From Accumulibacter sp. (GTDB taxonomy: Bacteria; Pseudomonadota; Gammaproteobacteria; Burkholderiales; Rhodocyclaceae), in NCBI GenBank assembly GCA_024235715.1, contig JACKLW010000008.1, positions 186,001-250,000 on the forward strand: a stretch of DNA of 64,000 nt, in the 5' to 3' direction. Position numbers and translations under genes: made by a program. This document shows, piece after piece, positions 18,714 to 27,414 of the stretch; within the stretch, counting starts at the first letter, position 1; each line of letters begins with the position of its first letter. The notes beneath the pieces are model-generated. The model was not told where the DNA came from and did not search any database. It saw nothing but the letters and a program-made list of their open reading frames with translations.

Positions 18714-18828
18714 GAGGCGTGATGTGCGTTGTTCCTGCCTGCACGCAAGGTCTGCGCCAGGGGCGCCGGTGAGCAATGTGACGCTGGTCGCTGGCCGCGA
18801 CAAGGCAGCTCGTAGCGAGAAAAACTGA

Positions 18829-19200
18829 ATGAATAAAGCGGCAGATATCGAAAAGGCGATCGGCAGCCACGCCCTCTGGATGTCGCATCTTCGGCAGGCG
18901 ATTCTTGAAGCGCACTCGACCATTGATGTCGAGAAGGTCAGGGCCGAGGACGAGTGCGAATTCGGCAAGTGGCTTTTCGGTCCGCGCCTGTCGGCTGAAG
19001 ACCGCGCAAGCAGTTACTACGGCGAGGTGAAACATTTGCACGCCGAGTTTCATCGGCTGGCTGCACGGGTCGTTGAAATGGCGTCCAGCGGCCGGACCCG
19101 CGACGCTTACGATTTGCTGTACGGCGAGTACATGACCATGTCCGGACAACTGGCAATTGCCATGCGTGCATGGCAGGACAAGCTGCGCGCCCGCGGGTGA
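18829..19200 (+). CDS. CZB (chemoreceptor zinc-binding) domain protein
   Basis: 123 residues, almost entirely a CZB domain. The zinc ligands are recognisable: a histidine in the first helix (GSHALWMSHLRQAI), the Cys of DECEFGKWLFG, and two histidines of HLHAEFHRLAARV. CZB domains usually sit at the end of chemoreceptors or diguanylate cyclases (DgcZ) and respond to zinc or hypochlorite; here the domain stands alone as a soluble protein. It is the gene after an HD-GYP response regulator, 115 bases away, so it may tune cyclic-di-GMP signalling; that is inference. Confidence 0.85.
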   Translation: MNKAADIEKAIGSHALWMSHLRQAILEAHSTIDVEKVRAEDECEFGKWLFGPRLSAEDRASSYYGEVKHLHAEFHRLAARVVEMASSGRTRDAYDLLYGEYMTMSGQLAIAMRAWQDKLRARG

Positions 19201-19207
19201 GATGGCA

Positions 19208-19693
19208 TTACCAGGGCTGATCCGCCCGACTGCCCATGGCCATGTGGTGCACGGCGAGATCGTCGATGCTGCGCAGGCGGCGACTCAGTTCCCTTGCCAG
19301 ATTGAGCACGATCAGGGTGAAGGTCGGCAGATCGGACTCATAGATGCAGAACAGGTCGGCATTTGACAGTGCCAGCGCCGAAACGGGTTCGAGGGCACGT
19401 ACCGTTGCCGAACGGCGCTGCATGTCGATCAGTTCCATCTCACCGAAGACATCACCGACCTTGAGGATCGCGATGCGCTTCTCGAAAACGCCATCTTCGG
19501 CCGTGCTTGCCTTCAGAACCTCTACCGCCCCCCTGCGAATCACGAACAGCGAATCACCGTCCTCTCCTTCCCGAACGATGGCTTCACCGGTAGAGAATTC
19601 GTGCTCGCTCAGCAGAGGGATGATCGCGGCGATCGACTGGTCGTCAACGCCGCCGAACAGCGGTTGTTCCTGCAGGAATCGGCTTGTGGTCAT
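19208..19693 (-). CDS. Cyclic nucleotide-binding domain protein
   Basis: 161 residues from ATG at 19693, preceded by GGGGGA. It is a single cNMP-binding domain with the phosphate-binding cassette GDVFGEMELIDMQRRSATVR, keeping the Glu and the Arg-Ser pair that hold cAMP in CRP. There is no helix-turn-helix and no catalytic domain; the C-terminal ~40 residues form a helix rich in Arg/Leu followed by a polar tail. It is convergent with the CZB gene. It may be a stand-alone sensor that binds a partner protein; no partner is evident. Confidence 0.85.
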   Translation of the reverse strand: MTTSRFLQEQPLFGGVDDQSIAAIIPLLSEHEFSTGEAIVREGEDGDSLFVIRRGAVEVLKASTAEDGVFEKRIAILKVGDVFGEMELIDMQRRSATVRALEPVSALALSNADLFCIYESDLPTFTLIVLNLARELSRRLRSIDDLAVHHMAMGSRADQPW

Positions 19694-19775
19694 GGCGTAT
19701 CCCCCGCGTCGCCGGCAATTGCACCCTGTTGGCAACGGCCTTGCCGTTATTCTGCACCGCGCAGGACGCAAATAG

Positions 19776-20408
<633 letters not shown>

Positions 20409-20411
20409 AGG

Positions 20412-20894
20412 GTGGCGATCCATATTTCGATCGGCCGGCAGATGCTCGACCTGTCCGACGCCTTCGGGCACGTGCTGTATTCCTATCCGGTGTCGACCGC
20501 GACGAACGGCGCGGGCGAAAGGAACGGCAGCTACTGCACGCCGCGCGGCAGGCACCTGGTGCGCGCCAAGATCGGTGCCGGACTGGCGGCGAATACGATA
20601 TTCGTCGGCCGCCGTCCTACCGGCGAGATCTATTCGCGGGAACTGGGCGAGCGTTTCCCCAGGCGTGACTGGATCCTCACCCGCATCCTGTGGTTATCAG
20701 GTTGCGAGCCCGGCCGCAATCGGCTTGGCGAGGTCGATACGATGCGTCGTTACGTCTATATCCACGGCAGCCCGGATGGCACACCGATGGGCTGTCCCGG
20801 CTCGCACGGCTGCATCCGTATGCGCAACGCCGACATCCTCGACCTCTTCGAGCGGGTACCAGCCTACACAGCGGTCGATATCAGCGAGGACTGA
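20412..20894 (+). CDS. L,D-transpeptidase (YkuD domain), no signal peptide
   Basis: 160 residues from GTG at 20412, three bases after tadA. The YkuD catalytic motif is clear: His118 in YIHGSPDGTPMGCPG and the nucleophile Cys134 in SHGCIRM, with Arg136 after it. Most YkuD enzymes act on peptidoglycan in the periplasm, but this protein has no signal peptide or membrane segment, so either it is exported another way or works on a cytoplasmic substrate. Its last 31 bases overlap the convergent NRDE gene. Confidence 0.9.
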   Translation: MAIHISIGRQMLDLSDAFGHVLYSYPVSTATNGAGERNGSYCTPRGRHLVRAKIGAGLAANTIFVGRRPTGEIYSRELGERFPRRDWILTRILWLSGCEPGRNRLGEVDTMRRYVYIHGSPDGTPMGCPGSHGCIRMRNADILDLFERVPAYTAVDISED

Positions 20895-21646
20895 AGGCTC
20901 TCGCGGACCTCGCCCAGCGGGTGCGCCTTGGCGTCGAAACTGCGTTCGACCAGCGTCGTCAGGCCCTGGCGGTGACGGGTCAGTAGCGTTGATGCCCGTG
21001 TCCCGTAGTGTTGCGAGCGCACGAAAATGGCTGAAAGAATGCGCTCCCATTCGAGCGGCACGCCGGTTTCTGGCAGCTGCGAATCGGCAACGATCTCCTG
21101 GTCGGCGAGCAGTTCGAAGAACGGCGCCTGCTCGGGCAACTCGGCCAGGGCTCGGGCGAAGCGTGCTTTGGCCGTCGCCAGCTTCGGCCAGGGGGTGTCG
21201 AGCAGGTGGTTGGAGAGGCCGTAGATGCCCGGACCCAGCCCGCGTGGCTGCGCGTTGCCACGGTTGGCGTAGTAGGCCAGGCGCTGCTCATCGGCGACAA
21301 AGAGGTTGAATCCGTTGTAGCCGGCGGAATGCGCGGCGAGCAGCGCCAGGTATGCTGCCGGACTGCTATCGCCGGTCAGGAAATCGGCCACCAGCGCGCC
21401 GCGCGAGCGAGCATCCGAGGCAGGCTGGCCACCCTCGCGATAGTTGGTCAGCGCCGCGAAGCGCTGGTCGCGAGTGGCGCCCAACCAGGTGCCACCGGCT
21501 TCCAGATCACGGCCAGCCAGCACTTGCGGCGCTTCAGGCCAGAATGCGGCAGCCGCCGAGGGGCGGGCAAAGAACTCGTCGCGGTTGGCAGCGACGACCA
21601 GCGGGTAATCGGGATGCACCTGCCAGGCGATCAGGATCAGACACAT
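20864..21646 (-). CDS. NRDE (TANGO2-like) family protein
   Basis: 260 residues. The N-terminal Met-Cys begins the family signature MCLILIAWQVHPDYPLVVAA followed by NRDEFFARP, the Asn-Arg-Asp-Glu motif that names the family. Further blocks are GGTWLGATRDQRFAALTNYR and the central GNAQPRGLGPGIYGLSNHLL. The N-terminal cysteine after Met resembles Ntn-hydrolase nucleophiles, but enzymatic function is not established; the eukaryotic homologue TANGO2 is linked to haem or lipid handling. It overlaps the L,D-transpeptidase gene tail to tail by 31 bases and is followed upstream by ygfZ on the same strand. Confidence 0.9.
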   Translation of the reverse strand: MCLILIAWQVHPDYPLVVAANRDEFFARPSAAAAFWPEAPQVLAGRDLEAGGTWLGATRDQRFAALTNYREGGQPASDARSRGALVADFLTGDSSPAAYLALLAAHSAGYNGFNLFVADEQRLAYYANRGNAQPRGLGPGIYGLSNHLLDTPWPKLATAKARFARALAELPEQAPFFELLADQEIVADSQLPETGVPLEWERILSAIFVRSQHYGTRASTLLTRHRQGLTTLVERSFDAKAHPLGEVRESLQSSLISTAV

Positions 21647-21698
21647 CGCCGGCTTGTCCGGGGACAGTCCACGGGCCGATGGCTGGCGATCACGCGCC

Positions 21699-22718
21699 TC
21701 AAACCGGTTGCAGCACGTTCAGGGCGACGGCAACGCCACCCGGCGCGCCGACTTGCAGATCCGCAGCGCTGACGAAGCTCTCCTGGACAATCGCCAGCGC
21801 GTCGAATCCGCCGGCTGGCGACGCCGCCGCATTGACAACCACCCCGCAGGGATGCTCCGGGTTCGTCGGCGAGTAGATGGCGGCACCCGCCGCCATCGGG
21901 CTGCCGGAATGGGCGCGGTACAGGTGGCGCTTGACCTTGCCGAGGTACTGTGTACGGGCGATGACTTCCTGGCCCGGATAGCAGCCCTTCTGGAAGCTGA
22001 CACCACCGAGCCGCTCGAAATTGGCCATTTGCGGCACGAACTCTTCCCTGGTGCGGTCGGTGATCAGCGGTACGCCGGCGGCGATATCCAGCCATTGCCA
22101 TATGCCCGTACCGACCGGACGGGCTTCCGGCTGCAGGCCTTGCCAGATCGCCGGCGCCGCCTCCGTGGCCACGACCAGCTCGAAGCGCTGCTGGTCGAGC
22201 CTGATCACCAGGCCATCGGCAAAGGCGCTGCAGCCCAGCGCTTCAGGTGGGGTGGGCAAGCCCGCAGCGCCAAGCACGGCCTCCGCGCGTGGACCGGCGA
22301 CGCCGATGATCTGGCGACCGCCGCACTGGTCGGCGATGCTCACCTTGCTGCGCAGCACGAACATTCGCAGGCGCTTGTCGATTGCCGCCAGCAGGTCCTG
22401 CGACAGCTGCAACTGATAGACAGGTCCACAGCGGACGACAAGAAGACTGGCGAGCATCCGGCCCTTCGCCGAGCACCATGCCGAATACTGCGCGCTGGCA
22501 TCGGCCAGATGCTTGACGTCGCTGGTCAACTGCTGGTGCAGAAAGGTGGCGGCATCGGGACCGCCGACTTCGATCACCCCCAGATGCGCCAGTGGCGCGA
22601 CGATCGTCGCGTCGCGCGCGGCGGCAAGTTCGGCTGCAGCGTCGCCGAAATCCGTGACCAGATCCTGATTGATGCGTGCACCAGAGGCACAAAGAAATTC
22701 CTGCCAGCTTGCGTTCAT
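21699..22718 (-). CDS. ygfZ: Folate-binding protein YgfZ (GcvT-like)
   Basis: 339 residues from ATG at 22718 (GAGAA upstream); an in-frame ATG at 22769 is an alternative and gives 356. YgfZ is a tetrahydrofolate-binding protein related to aminomethyltransferase that helps build or repair Fe-S clusters in enzymes such as MiaB. The diagnostic KGCYPGQEVIARTQYLGKVK block, with the conserved Cys, is present near residue 230, and the N-terminal part contains DAATFLHQQLTSDVKHL. It is divergent from mltG, an arrangement common in betaproteobacteria. Confidence 0.93.
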   Translation of the reverse strand: MNASWQEFLCASGARINQDLVTDFGDAAAELAAARDATIVAPLAHLGVIEVGGPDAATFLHQQLTSDVKHLADASAQYSAWCSAKGRMLASLLVVRCGPVYQLQLSQDLLAAIDKRLRMFVLRSKVSIADQCGGRQIIGVAGPRAEAVLGAAGLPTPPEALGCSAFADGLVIRLDQQRFELVVATEAAPAIWQGLQPEARPVGTGIWQWLDIAAGVPLITDRTREEFVPQMANFERLGGVSFQKGCYPGQEVIARTQYLGKVKRHLYRAHSGSPMAAGAAIYSPTNPEHPCGVVVNAAASPAGGFDALAIVQESFVSAADLQVGAPGGVAVALNVLQPV

Positions 22719-22915
22719 CGTTACGCCATTCTCGTCAGTTGTTGGTGGAGGGAAGCTGCCGTCGCTCATGAACTGCCAGTCTTCGAAAGCGGCCGGCCAT
22801 TTCGAGAACGTCTGACCGGCCTGGCCACCGTTGGGTTCAGCGCTGCAGTATTATAGGGCCAGTCGAAGTTCGTTCTCCCCTCCCAGCTCCGCAGCCTTTT
22901 CGCTGCGCCGCATTG

Positions 22916-23917
22916 ATGCGCAAACACCTCCTCAAGCTGTTCGCTCTCGCCGTACTGCTACTCTCCCTGCTGAGCGCTGCGGCGGCCTGGATGGTACTCA
23001 CACCGGTCGCTCTGGCGCGCGAACAAATCGATTTCACGATTTCGCCCGGAAGCAGTATGCGAACCGCTGCCCGGGAGGTTGTGGCTGCGGGTGCCGATAT
23101 CGATCCCTGGATCCTGATCGTGCTCGGCAAGCTGATGCGCGCAGACACTTCGATCAAGGCCGGCAGTTATGAGATCGCGCGTGGCATAACAGCGGTGGAG
23201 CTGTTGAAGAAACTGACCCGTGGCGACGTCACGCAGGCGCAACTGGCGTTCATCGAAGGCTGGACATTCCGGCAGATTCGGGAGCGCCTCGATGCCCATC
23301 CCGACCTCAGCCATGACACCAGGGACCTGTCGGACGCGCAGATCATGGCGCTGATCGGCGCGCCGGAAACGACCGCCGAAGGCCTTTTTTTTCCTGACAC
23401 CTATTTCTTTGCCAAGCGCAGCCGCGATGTCGACCTGCTGGCCAGGGCCTACCGCTCGATGCAGCAGCATCTGGTACGCCTGTGGGAGGCGAGGGCGCCC
23501 GAGCTGCCCTATCGTGACCCCTACCAGGCCTTGATCATGGCGTCGATTATCGAAAAGGAAACCGGGCGCGACGACGATCGGCCGCTGGTTGCCGGGGTTT
23601 TCGTCAATCGCCTGCGGCAGCGAATGCTCCTGCAGACCGACCCGACGGTAATCTACGGCCTCGGTGAGACTTTCGACGGCAACTTGCGCAGACGCGACCT
23701 GCTCGCCGACACGCCTTACAATACGTATATCCGGCCCGGCCTGCCGCCGACCCCCATCGCCATGCCCGGTCTGGCGTCGCTGCAGGCTGCACTGCACCCG
23801 CCGCCCACCGAGGCACTCTATTTTGTCGCGCGCGGCGACGGCAGCAGCCAGTTTTCGCCGACGCTCGAGGAACACAATCGCGCCGTCCGGCGCTTTCAGA
23901 AAGGCGGCAACCCGTGA
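22916..23917 (+). CDS. mltG: Endolytic peptidoglycan transglycosylase MltG
   Basis: 333 residues from ATG at 22916. MltG is an inner-membrane lytic transglycosylase that cuts nascent glycan strands and sets their length. There is one N-terminal membrane anchor (about residues 6-27), a LysM-like segment, and the YceG catalytic domain with the active-site Glu in [16 protein letters not shown], then [38 protein letters not shown] and [20 protein letters not shown]. The stop overlaps the tmk GTG start. mltG-tmk-holB is a conserved proteobacterial order. Confidence 0.96.
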   Translation: MRKHLLKLFALAVLLLSLLSAAAAWMVLTPVALAREQIDFTISPGSSMRTAAREVVAAGADIDPWILIVLGKLMRADTSIKAGSYEIARGITAVELLKKLTRGDVTQAQLAFIEGWTFRQIRERLDAHPDLSHDTRDLSDAQIMALIGAPETTAEGLFFPDTYFFAKRSRDVDLLARAYRSMQQHLVRLWEARAPELPYRDPYQALIMASIIEKETGRDDDRPLVAGVFVNRLRQRMLLQTDPTVIYGLGETFDGNLRRRDLLADTPYNTYIRPGLPPTPIAMPGLASLQAALHPPPTEALYFVARGDGSSQFSPTLEEHNRAVRRFQKGGNP

Positions 23918-24549
23918 CGCAAGGTGAGCACAGGCCACGCGGCAAGTTCATCACTTTCGAGGGCCTCGACGGCGCCGGCAAGAGCAGCCATATTCCCGGT
24001 ACCGCCGCCCTGGTTCGCGGGCGCGGATTGAACGTATTGTCGACGCGGGAACCGGGCGGTACGCCACTCGGCGAGCAACTCCGCGAACTGTTGTTGCACG
24101 AAGCCATGCACCTCGAGACCGAAGCCCTGCTGATGTTTGCCGCCCGCCGCGAGCATCTCGAACGGGTCATCGAACCCGCGCTGGCCGCTGGCGACTGGGT
24201 CATTTGCGACCGATTCAGCGACGCCACCTATGCTTACCAGAGCGGTGGGCGCGGCCTGGATCGCGAAAAATTCGCGCAGCTCGAACAATGGGTACACGGC
24301 CACCTGCAGCCGGATCTGACACTGCTCTTCGATCTCCCGTCATCGATCGCCAGCCAGCGCATCGTCGCCCAGGCACGCACGCTGGACCGTTTCGAACAGG
24401 AACGCGCCGAGTTCCACGAGCGCGTGCGCGTCGCTTACCTCGAACGTGCGGCGGCCGCACCACAACGCATACAGGTCATCGACGCCAACCAGACGCCGGA
24501 GTCAATCAAGAAAGTGATTCAGGAAACAATAATAAGACATTGTTTATGA
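23914..24549 (+). CDS. tmk: Thymidylate kinase
   Basis: 211 residues from GTG at 23914, which overlaps the mltG stop (GTGA). It phosphorylates dTMP to dTDP. The P-loop is [11 protein letters not shown], then the DRX-type motif [20 protein letters not shown], and [18 protein letters not shown] with the substrate-binding Arg/Tyr/Gln residues. The LID region near [11 protein letters not shown] and [16 protein letters not shown] is normal in length. The stop overlaps the holB ATG (ATGA). The last 30 bases are much richer in A/T than the body of the gene. Confidence 0.96.
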   Translation: MTQGEHRPRGKFITFEGLDGAGKSSHIPGTAALVRGRGLNVLSTREPGGTPLGEQLRELLLHEAMHLETEALLMFAARREHLERVIEPALAAGDWVICDRFSDATYAYQSGGRGLDREKFAQLEQWVHGHLQPDLTLLFDLPSSIASQRIVAQARTLDRFEQERAEFHERVRVAYLERAAAAPQRIQVIDANQTPESIKKVIQETIIRHCL

Positions 24550-25574
24550 ATATAATTGAATTGCACAATCAGGCTTGGCAGCAGCTGCTCGCACGCAAGG
24601 CGCAACTACCGCACGCACTGCTGATTTCCGGCCAGCGCGGGCTAGGCAAGTTCGAACTGGCGCGCGCCTTCGCCGCCTCGCTGCTCTGCGAGAAACTCGG
24701 CGAAGCCGGCAGCGCCTGTGGTCACTGCCCGGCCTGCGGCTGGCTGGCACAAGGGAACCACCCGGATCTGCGCTTGTTGCAGCCCGGTGCGCTCGCCGAC
24801 GACGATGGGCAGGCCGGTGCCAGCCAGGAGGCGGGCAGGAAGAAAGCCAGTCAGCAGATCACCATCGAGCAGGTGCGCGCCCTCGACGAGTTCCTGCATG
24901 TCGGCACCCATCGTCACGGGGTGCGCCTCGTATTGCTCAGCCCGGCCGACGCGATGAACAGGGCGGCCGCAAATGCAATACTCAAATCACTTGAAGAACC
25001 TATCGCAGGTACTCTGTTTATATTGATTTCAAGCGAGCCTTACCGCTTGCTGCCAACGATACGCAGCCGTTGCCAGTCGCTTCCCATGCGTCCGCCGACG
25101 GCTGCTACCGCCGCTGCCTGGCTGCGCCAGGCCGGCGCCGAGGACGGCGAGCAGTGGCTGGCGCTGGCCGGCGGTTCGCCGCTGCTGGCGCTTGAACTCA
25201 GTGGCCAGGGCGAACGTGCTCTGCTCGACGCGCTGATCGCCCAGGTCTCGCGTGGTCAGGCGCTCGACCCGTTGGCGGCGGCTGCGGCGATGGACCGGAC
25301 GGTAAAGGCGGAAAAGCGTCCAGCGCCTCTGAAGCGCACGCTGGAATGGGTTCAGAAGTGGCTGTTCGACCTGACCTTGGCGAGTCAGGGCCTGGCACCA
25401 CGCTATTTCGTGGCACAGGCGTCGCCATTGCAGCGGCTGGCCCAAGCGACGGACATCCGCAAGCTCTTGGCATTCAATGGAAAGGCGATACAATACAAGG
25501 CCCAGTGCGAGCAACCGGTGAATGGCCGCCTGTTCCTTGAAGAGTTTTTCCTGAACTACGCACGGCTTTTCTGA
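24546..25574 (+). CDS. holB: DNA polymerase III delta' subunit
   Basis: 342 residues from ATG at 24546. HolB is part of the clamp loader that places the beta sliding clamp on DNA. The AAA+ fold is visible with [20 protein letters not shown] (P-loop degenerate, as in delta'), the four-cysteine zinc module CEKLG...[28 protein letters not shown] and the SRC motif [10 protein letters not shown]. Bases about 24960-25035, which encode [10 protein letters not shown] and the following strand, use A/T-rich codons unlike the rest. It overlaps tmk by 4 bases and is followed 15 bases on by a pilZ gene. Confidence 0.94.
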   Translation: MNIIELHNQAWQQLLARKAQLPHALLISGQRGLGKFELARAFAASLLCEKLGEAGSACGHCPACGWLAQGNHPDLRLLQPGALADDDGQAGASQEAGRKKASQQITIEQVRALDEFLHVGTHRHGVRLVLLSPADAMNRAAANAILKSLEEPIAGTLFILISSEPYRLLPTIRSRCQSLPMRPPTAATAAAWLRQAGAEDGEQWLALAGGSPLLALELSGQGERALLDALIAQVSRGQALDPLAAAAAMDRTVKAEKRPAPLKRTLEWVQKWLFDLTLASQGLAPRYFVAQASPLQRLAQATDIRKLLAFNGKAIQYKAQCEQPVNGRLFLEEFFLNYARLF

Positions 25575-25588
25575 ACTCCCGAGGGGAT

Positions 25589-25969
25589 ATGGCAGAAGCA
25601 GACAGTCGCAAGCCAGCCGCGTCCGGCTCACCACGGCCGAGCGTATTGTCGCTGAACATCAATTCGAAATCGGCACTGTATGCGGCGTATATGCCGCTGT
25701 TGCGCCACGGCGGGATATTCATTCCGACCACCCGCAACTACGTGCTCGGCGACGAGGTCTTCATGTTGCTGTCGCTGGTAGACGACCCGGCGAAGCTGCC
25801 GATCGCCGGTACGGTGGTGTGGATAACGCCAGTCGGCGCGCAGAACAACAAGGCACAGGGCATCGGCGTGCACTTCAACAACGACGAAGGAGGTGTCGAG
25901 GCCCGCAGGCGTATCGAAGGCCTGCTCGGCGGCGTCATGCAGTCCGGCCGACCAACGCACACGATCTGA
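25589..25969 (+). CDS. pilZ: PilZ domain protein (type IV pilus PilZ type)
   Basis: 126 residues. It matches the PilZ protein used in type IV pilus assembly: LSLNINSKSALYAAYMPLLR, GGIFIPTTRNYVLGDEVFML, GTVVWITPVGAQNNKAQGIG and VHFNNDEGG. The N-terminal RxxxR cyclic-di-GMP-binding motif of classical PilZ domains is absent, as usual for this subgroup, so it likely acts through FimX/PilB-type partners rather than binding the nucleotide itself. It lies between holB and tatD, the normal place for pilZ in beta- and gammaproteobacteria. Confidence 0.92.
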   Translation: MAEADSRKPAASGSPRPSVLSLNINSKSALYAAYMPLLRHGGIFIPTTRNYVLGDEVFMLLSLVDDPAKLPIAGTVVWITPVGAQNNKAQGIGVHFNNDEGGVEARRRIEGLLGGVMQSGRPTHTI

Positions 25970-25978
25970 GCGAAGCCG

Positions 25979-26761
25979 ATGCTCATCGACTCGCACTGTC
26001 ATCTCGACTTCCCGAAGCTGGCGGCGAATATTCCCCAGATAATCGAGCTGATGAAAGACAACGGTGTCGCTTGCGCGGTGTGCATCGGCGTCACCCTCGA
26101 AGACCTCGGGCGCGTCCTGGCGCTTTCCGAGGCCTGGCCCGAGATTCTGGCATCGGTTGGCGTCCATCCCGAAGCGACCGAGGTTCGCGAACCGACGGTC
26201 AGCGATCTGGTGGAACTGGCCCGTCATCCGCGAGTCATCGCCATTGGCGAGACCGGCCTCGACTACTACTGGCACAAGGACGCGCCCGAGTGGCAACGCG
26301 AGCGCTTCCGTACCCATATTCGCGCTGCCTGTGCAACACAAAAGCCCCTGGTGATTCACACTCGCGAAGCGGCGCAGGACACCCTGCGGCTGATGAAGGA
26401 AGAGGGTGCAGGCGCGGCCGGCGGTGTGATGCACTGCTTCACCGAGACCTGGCAGGTCGCCGAGCAAGCGCTCGAGCAGGGTTTCTACATTTCGCTGTCC
26501 GGCATCGTGACCTTCAAGAAGGCCGAGACCGTTCGCGCCGTCGCGCAGCGCGTGCCGCTTGACCGTCTGCTGGTCGAGACGGATTCGCCGTATCTTGCCC
26601 CGGTGCCGCATCGTGGCAGGACCAACCAGCCTGGCTACGTGAAACACGTCGCCGAAGAGGTTGCGCGCCTGCGTGGCCTGAGCTACCAGGAAGTTGTCGA
26701 TGCAACCACGGAAAACTTCTTCCGCCTGTTCCCGGACGCCCGTACGAAAGTCGCCCAATGA
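25979..26761 (+). CDS. TatD family metal-dependent hydrolase
   Basis: 260 residues, complete. The metal-binding motifs of the TIM-barrel amidohydrolase fold are present: DSHCHLDFP at the N-terminus, IGETGLDYYWH, KPLVIHTREA, MHCFTE and ETDSPYLAPVPHRGRTNQP. Family members such as YcfH/TatD act as DNases or phosphatases on nucleic-acid ends. Despite the name they have no role in Tat transport. It is nine bases after pilZ and overlaps the ankyrin gene by four bases, so it belongs to the mltG-to-ankyrin operon. Confidence 0.93.
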   Translation: MLIDSHCHLDFPKLAANIPQIIELMKDNGVACAVCIGVTLEDLGRVLALSEAWPEILASVGVHPEATEVREPTVSDLVELARHPRVIAIGETGLDYYWHKDAPEWQRERFRTHIRAACATQKPLVIHTREAAQDTLRLMKEEGAGAAGGVMHCFTETWQVAEQALEQGFYISLSGIVTFKKAETVRAVAQRVPLDRLLVETDSPYLAPVPHRGRTNQPGYVKHVAEEVARLRGLSYQEVVDATTENFFRLFPDARTKVAQ

Positions 26762-27414
26762 AGATCGTCGCTCTGCTGTTCGCCCTGCTTCTGCCAACGC
26801 TTGTCGCTGCCGGTGCCCCCGAAGACATGGAGGAAGCGCTGATCTCCGGCGATACCTCGTGGGCCATCAAACTGCTCGACAAGGGGATGGACGTCAACAG
26901 CGTTGATGGCGCCGGCAACACCTTGCTGATGCAGGCCATACAGCGCGACAACGCGGACTTCGTCGAACTCCTTCTGAAGCGCCGCGCCCGCTTCAATACC
27001 CGCAACCGCAGCGGCGAGACCGCGCTGAGTCTGGCGGCTTTCAAGGGTAACCTGTCCTTCGTGCAGCGTCTCGTCGAAGCCGGCGCAGACGTCAACCTGT
27101 ACGGCTGGCCACCCCTCGTCTACGCGGCTTTCAACGGTCATGCTGCCGTCGTCGAGTATCTGCTCAGCAAGGGCGCAGCGGTGAACGCAACAACCGAGAA
27201 TGGTTCGACAGCGCTGCTTTTCGCCGCCCGCTTCGGCCACGAGCGGGTCGTCGAGTTGCTGTTGCAGAACAGGGCCGACCCGAACCTGGCCAACGACCGC
27301 GGTGCGACAGCCGTCGATTGGGCGCTCAAGTCGGGCAACACCGACATTGCAGACATCCTGCGCAAAGCCGGGGGCAAGGAGGGCGTGCCCGCTGCTGCGG
27401 CGTCGTCAAAGTGA
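26758..27414 (+). CDS. Exported ankyrin-repeat protein
   Basis: 218 residues. A signal peptide (KIVALLFALLLPTLVAAGAP, cleavage near residue 20) is followed by five ankyrin repeats spanning about residues 25-200, recognisable by GNTLLMQAIQRDNADFVELL, GETALSLAAFKGNLSFVQRL and GSTALLFAARFGHERVVELL. The protein should be periplasmic and act by protein binding; its partner is unknown. It overlaps tatD in an ATGA junction and ends 9 bases into the convergent exonuclease gene. Confidence 0.9.
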   Translation: MKIVALLFALLLPTLVAAGAPEDMEEALISGDTSWAIKLLDKGMDVNSVDGAGNTLLMQAIQRDNADFVELLLKRRARFNTRNRSGETALSLAAFKGNLSFVQRLVEAGADVNLYGWPPLVYAAFNGHAAVVEYLLSKGAAVNATTENGSTALLFAARFGHERVVELLLQNRADPNLANDRGATAVDWALKSGNTDIADILRKAGGKEGVPAAAASSK

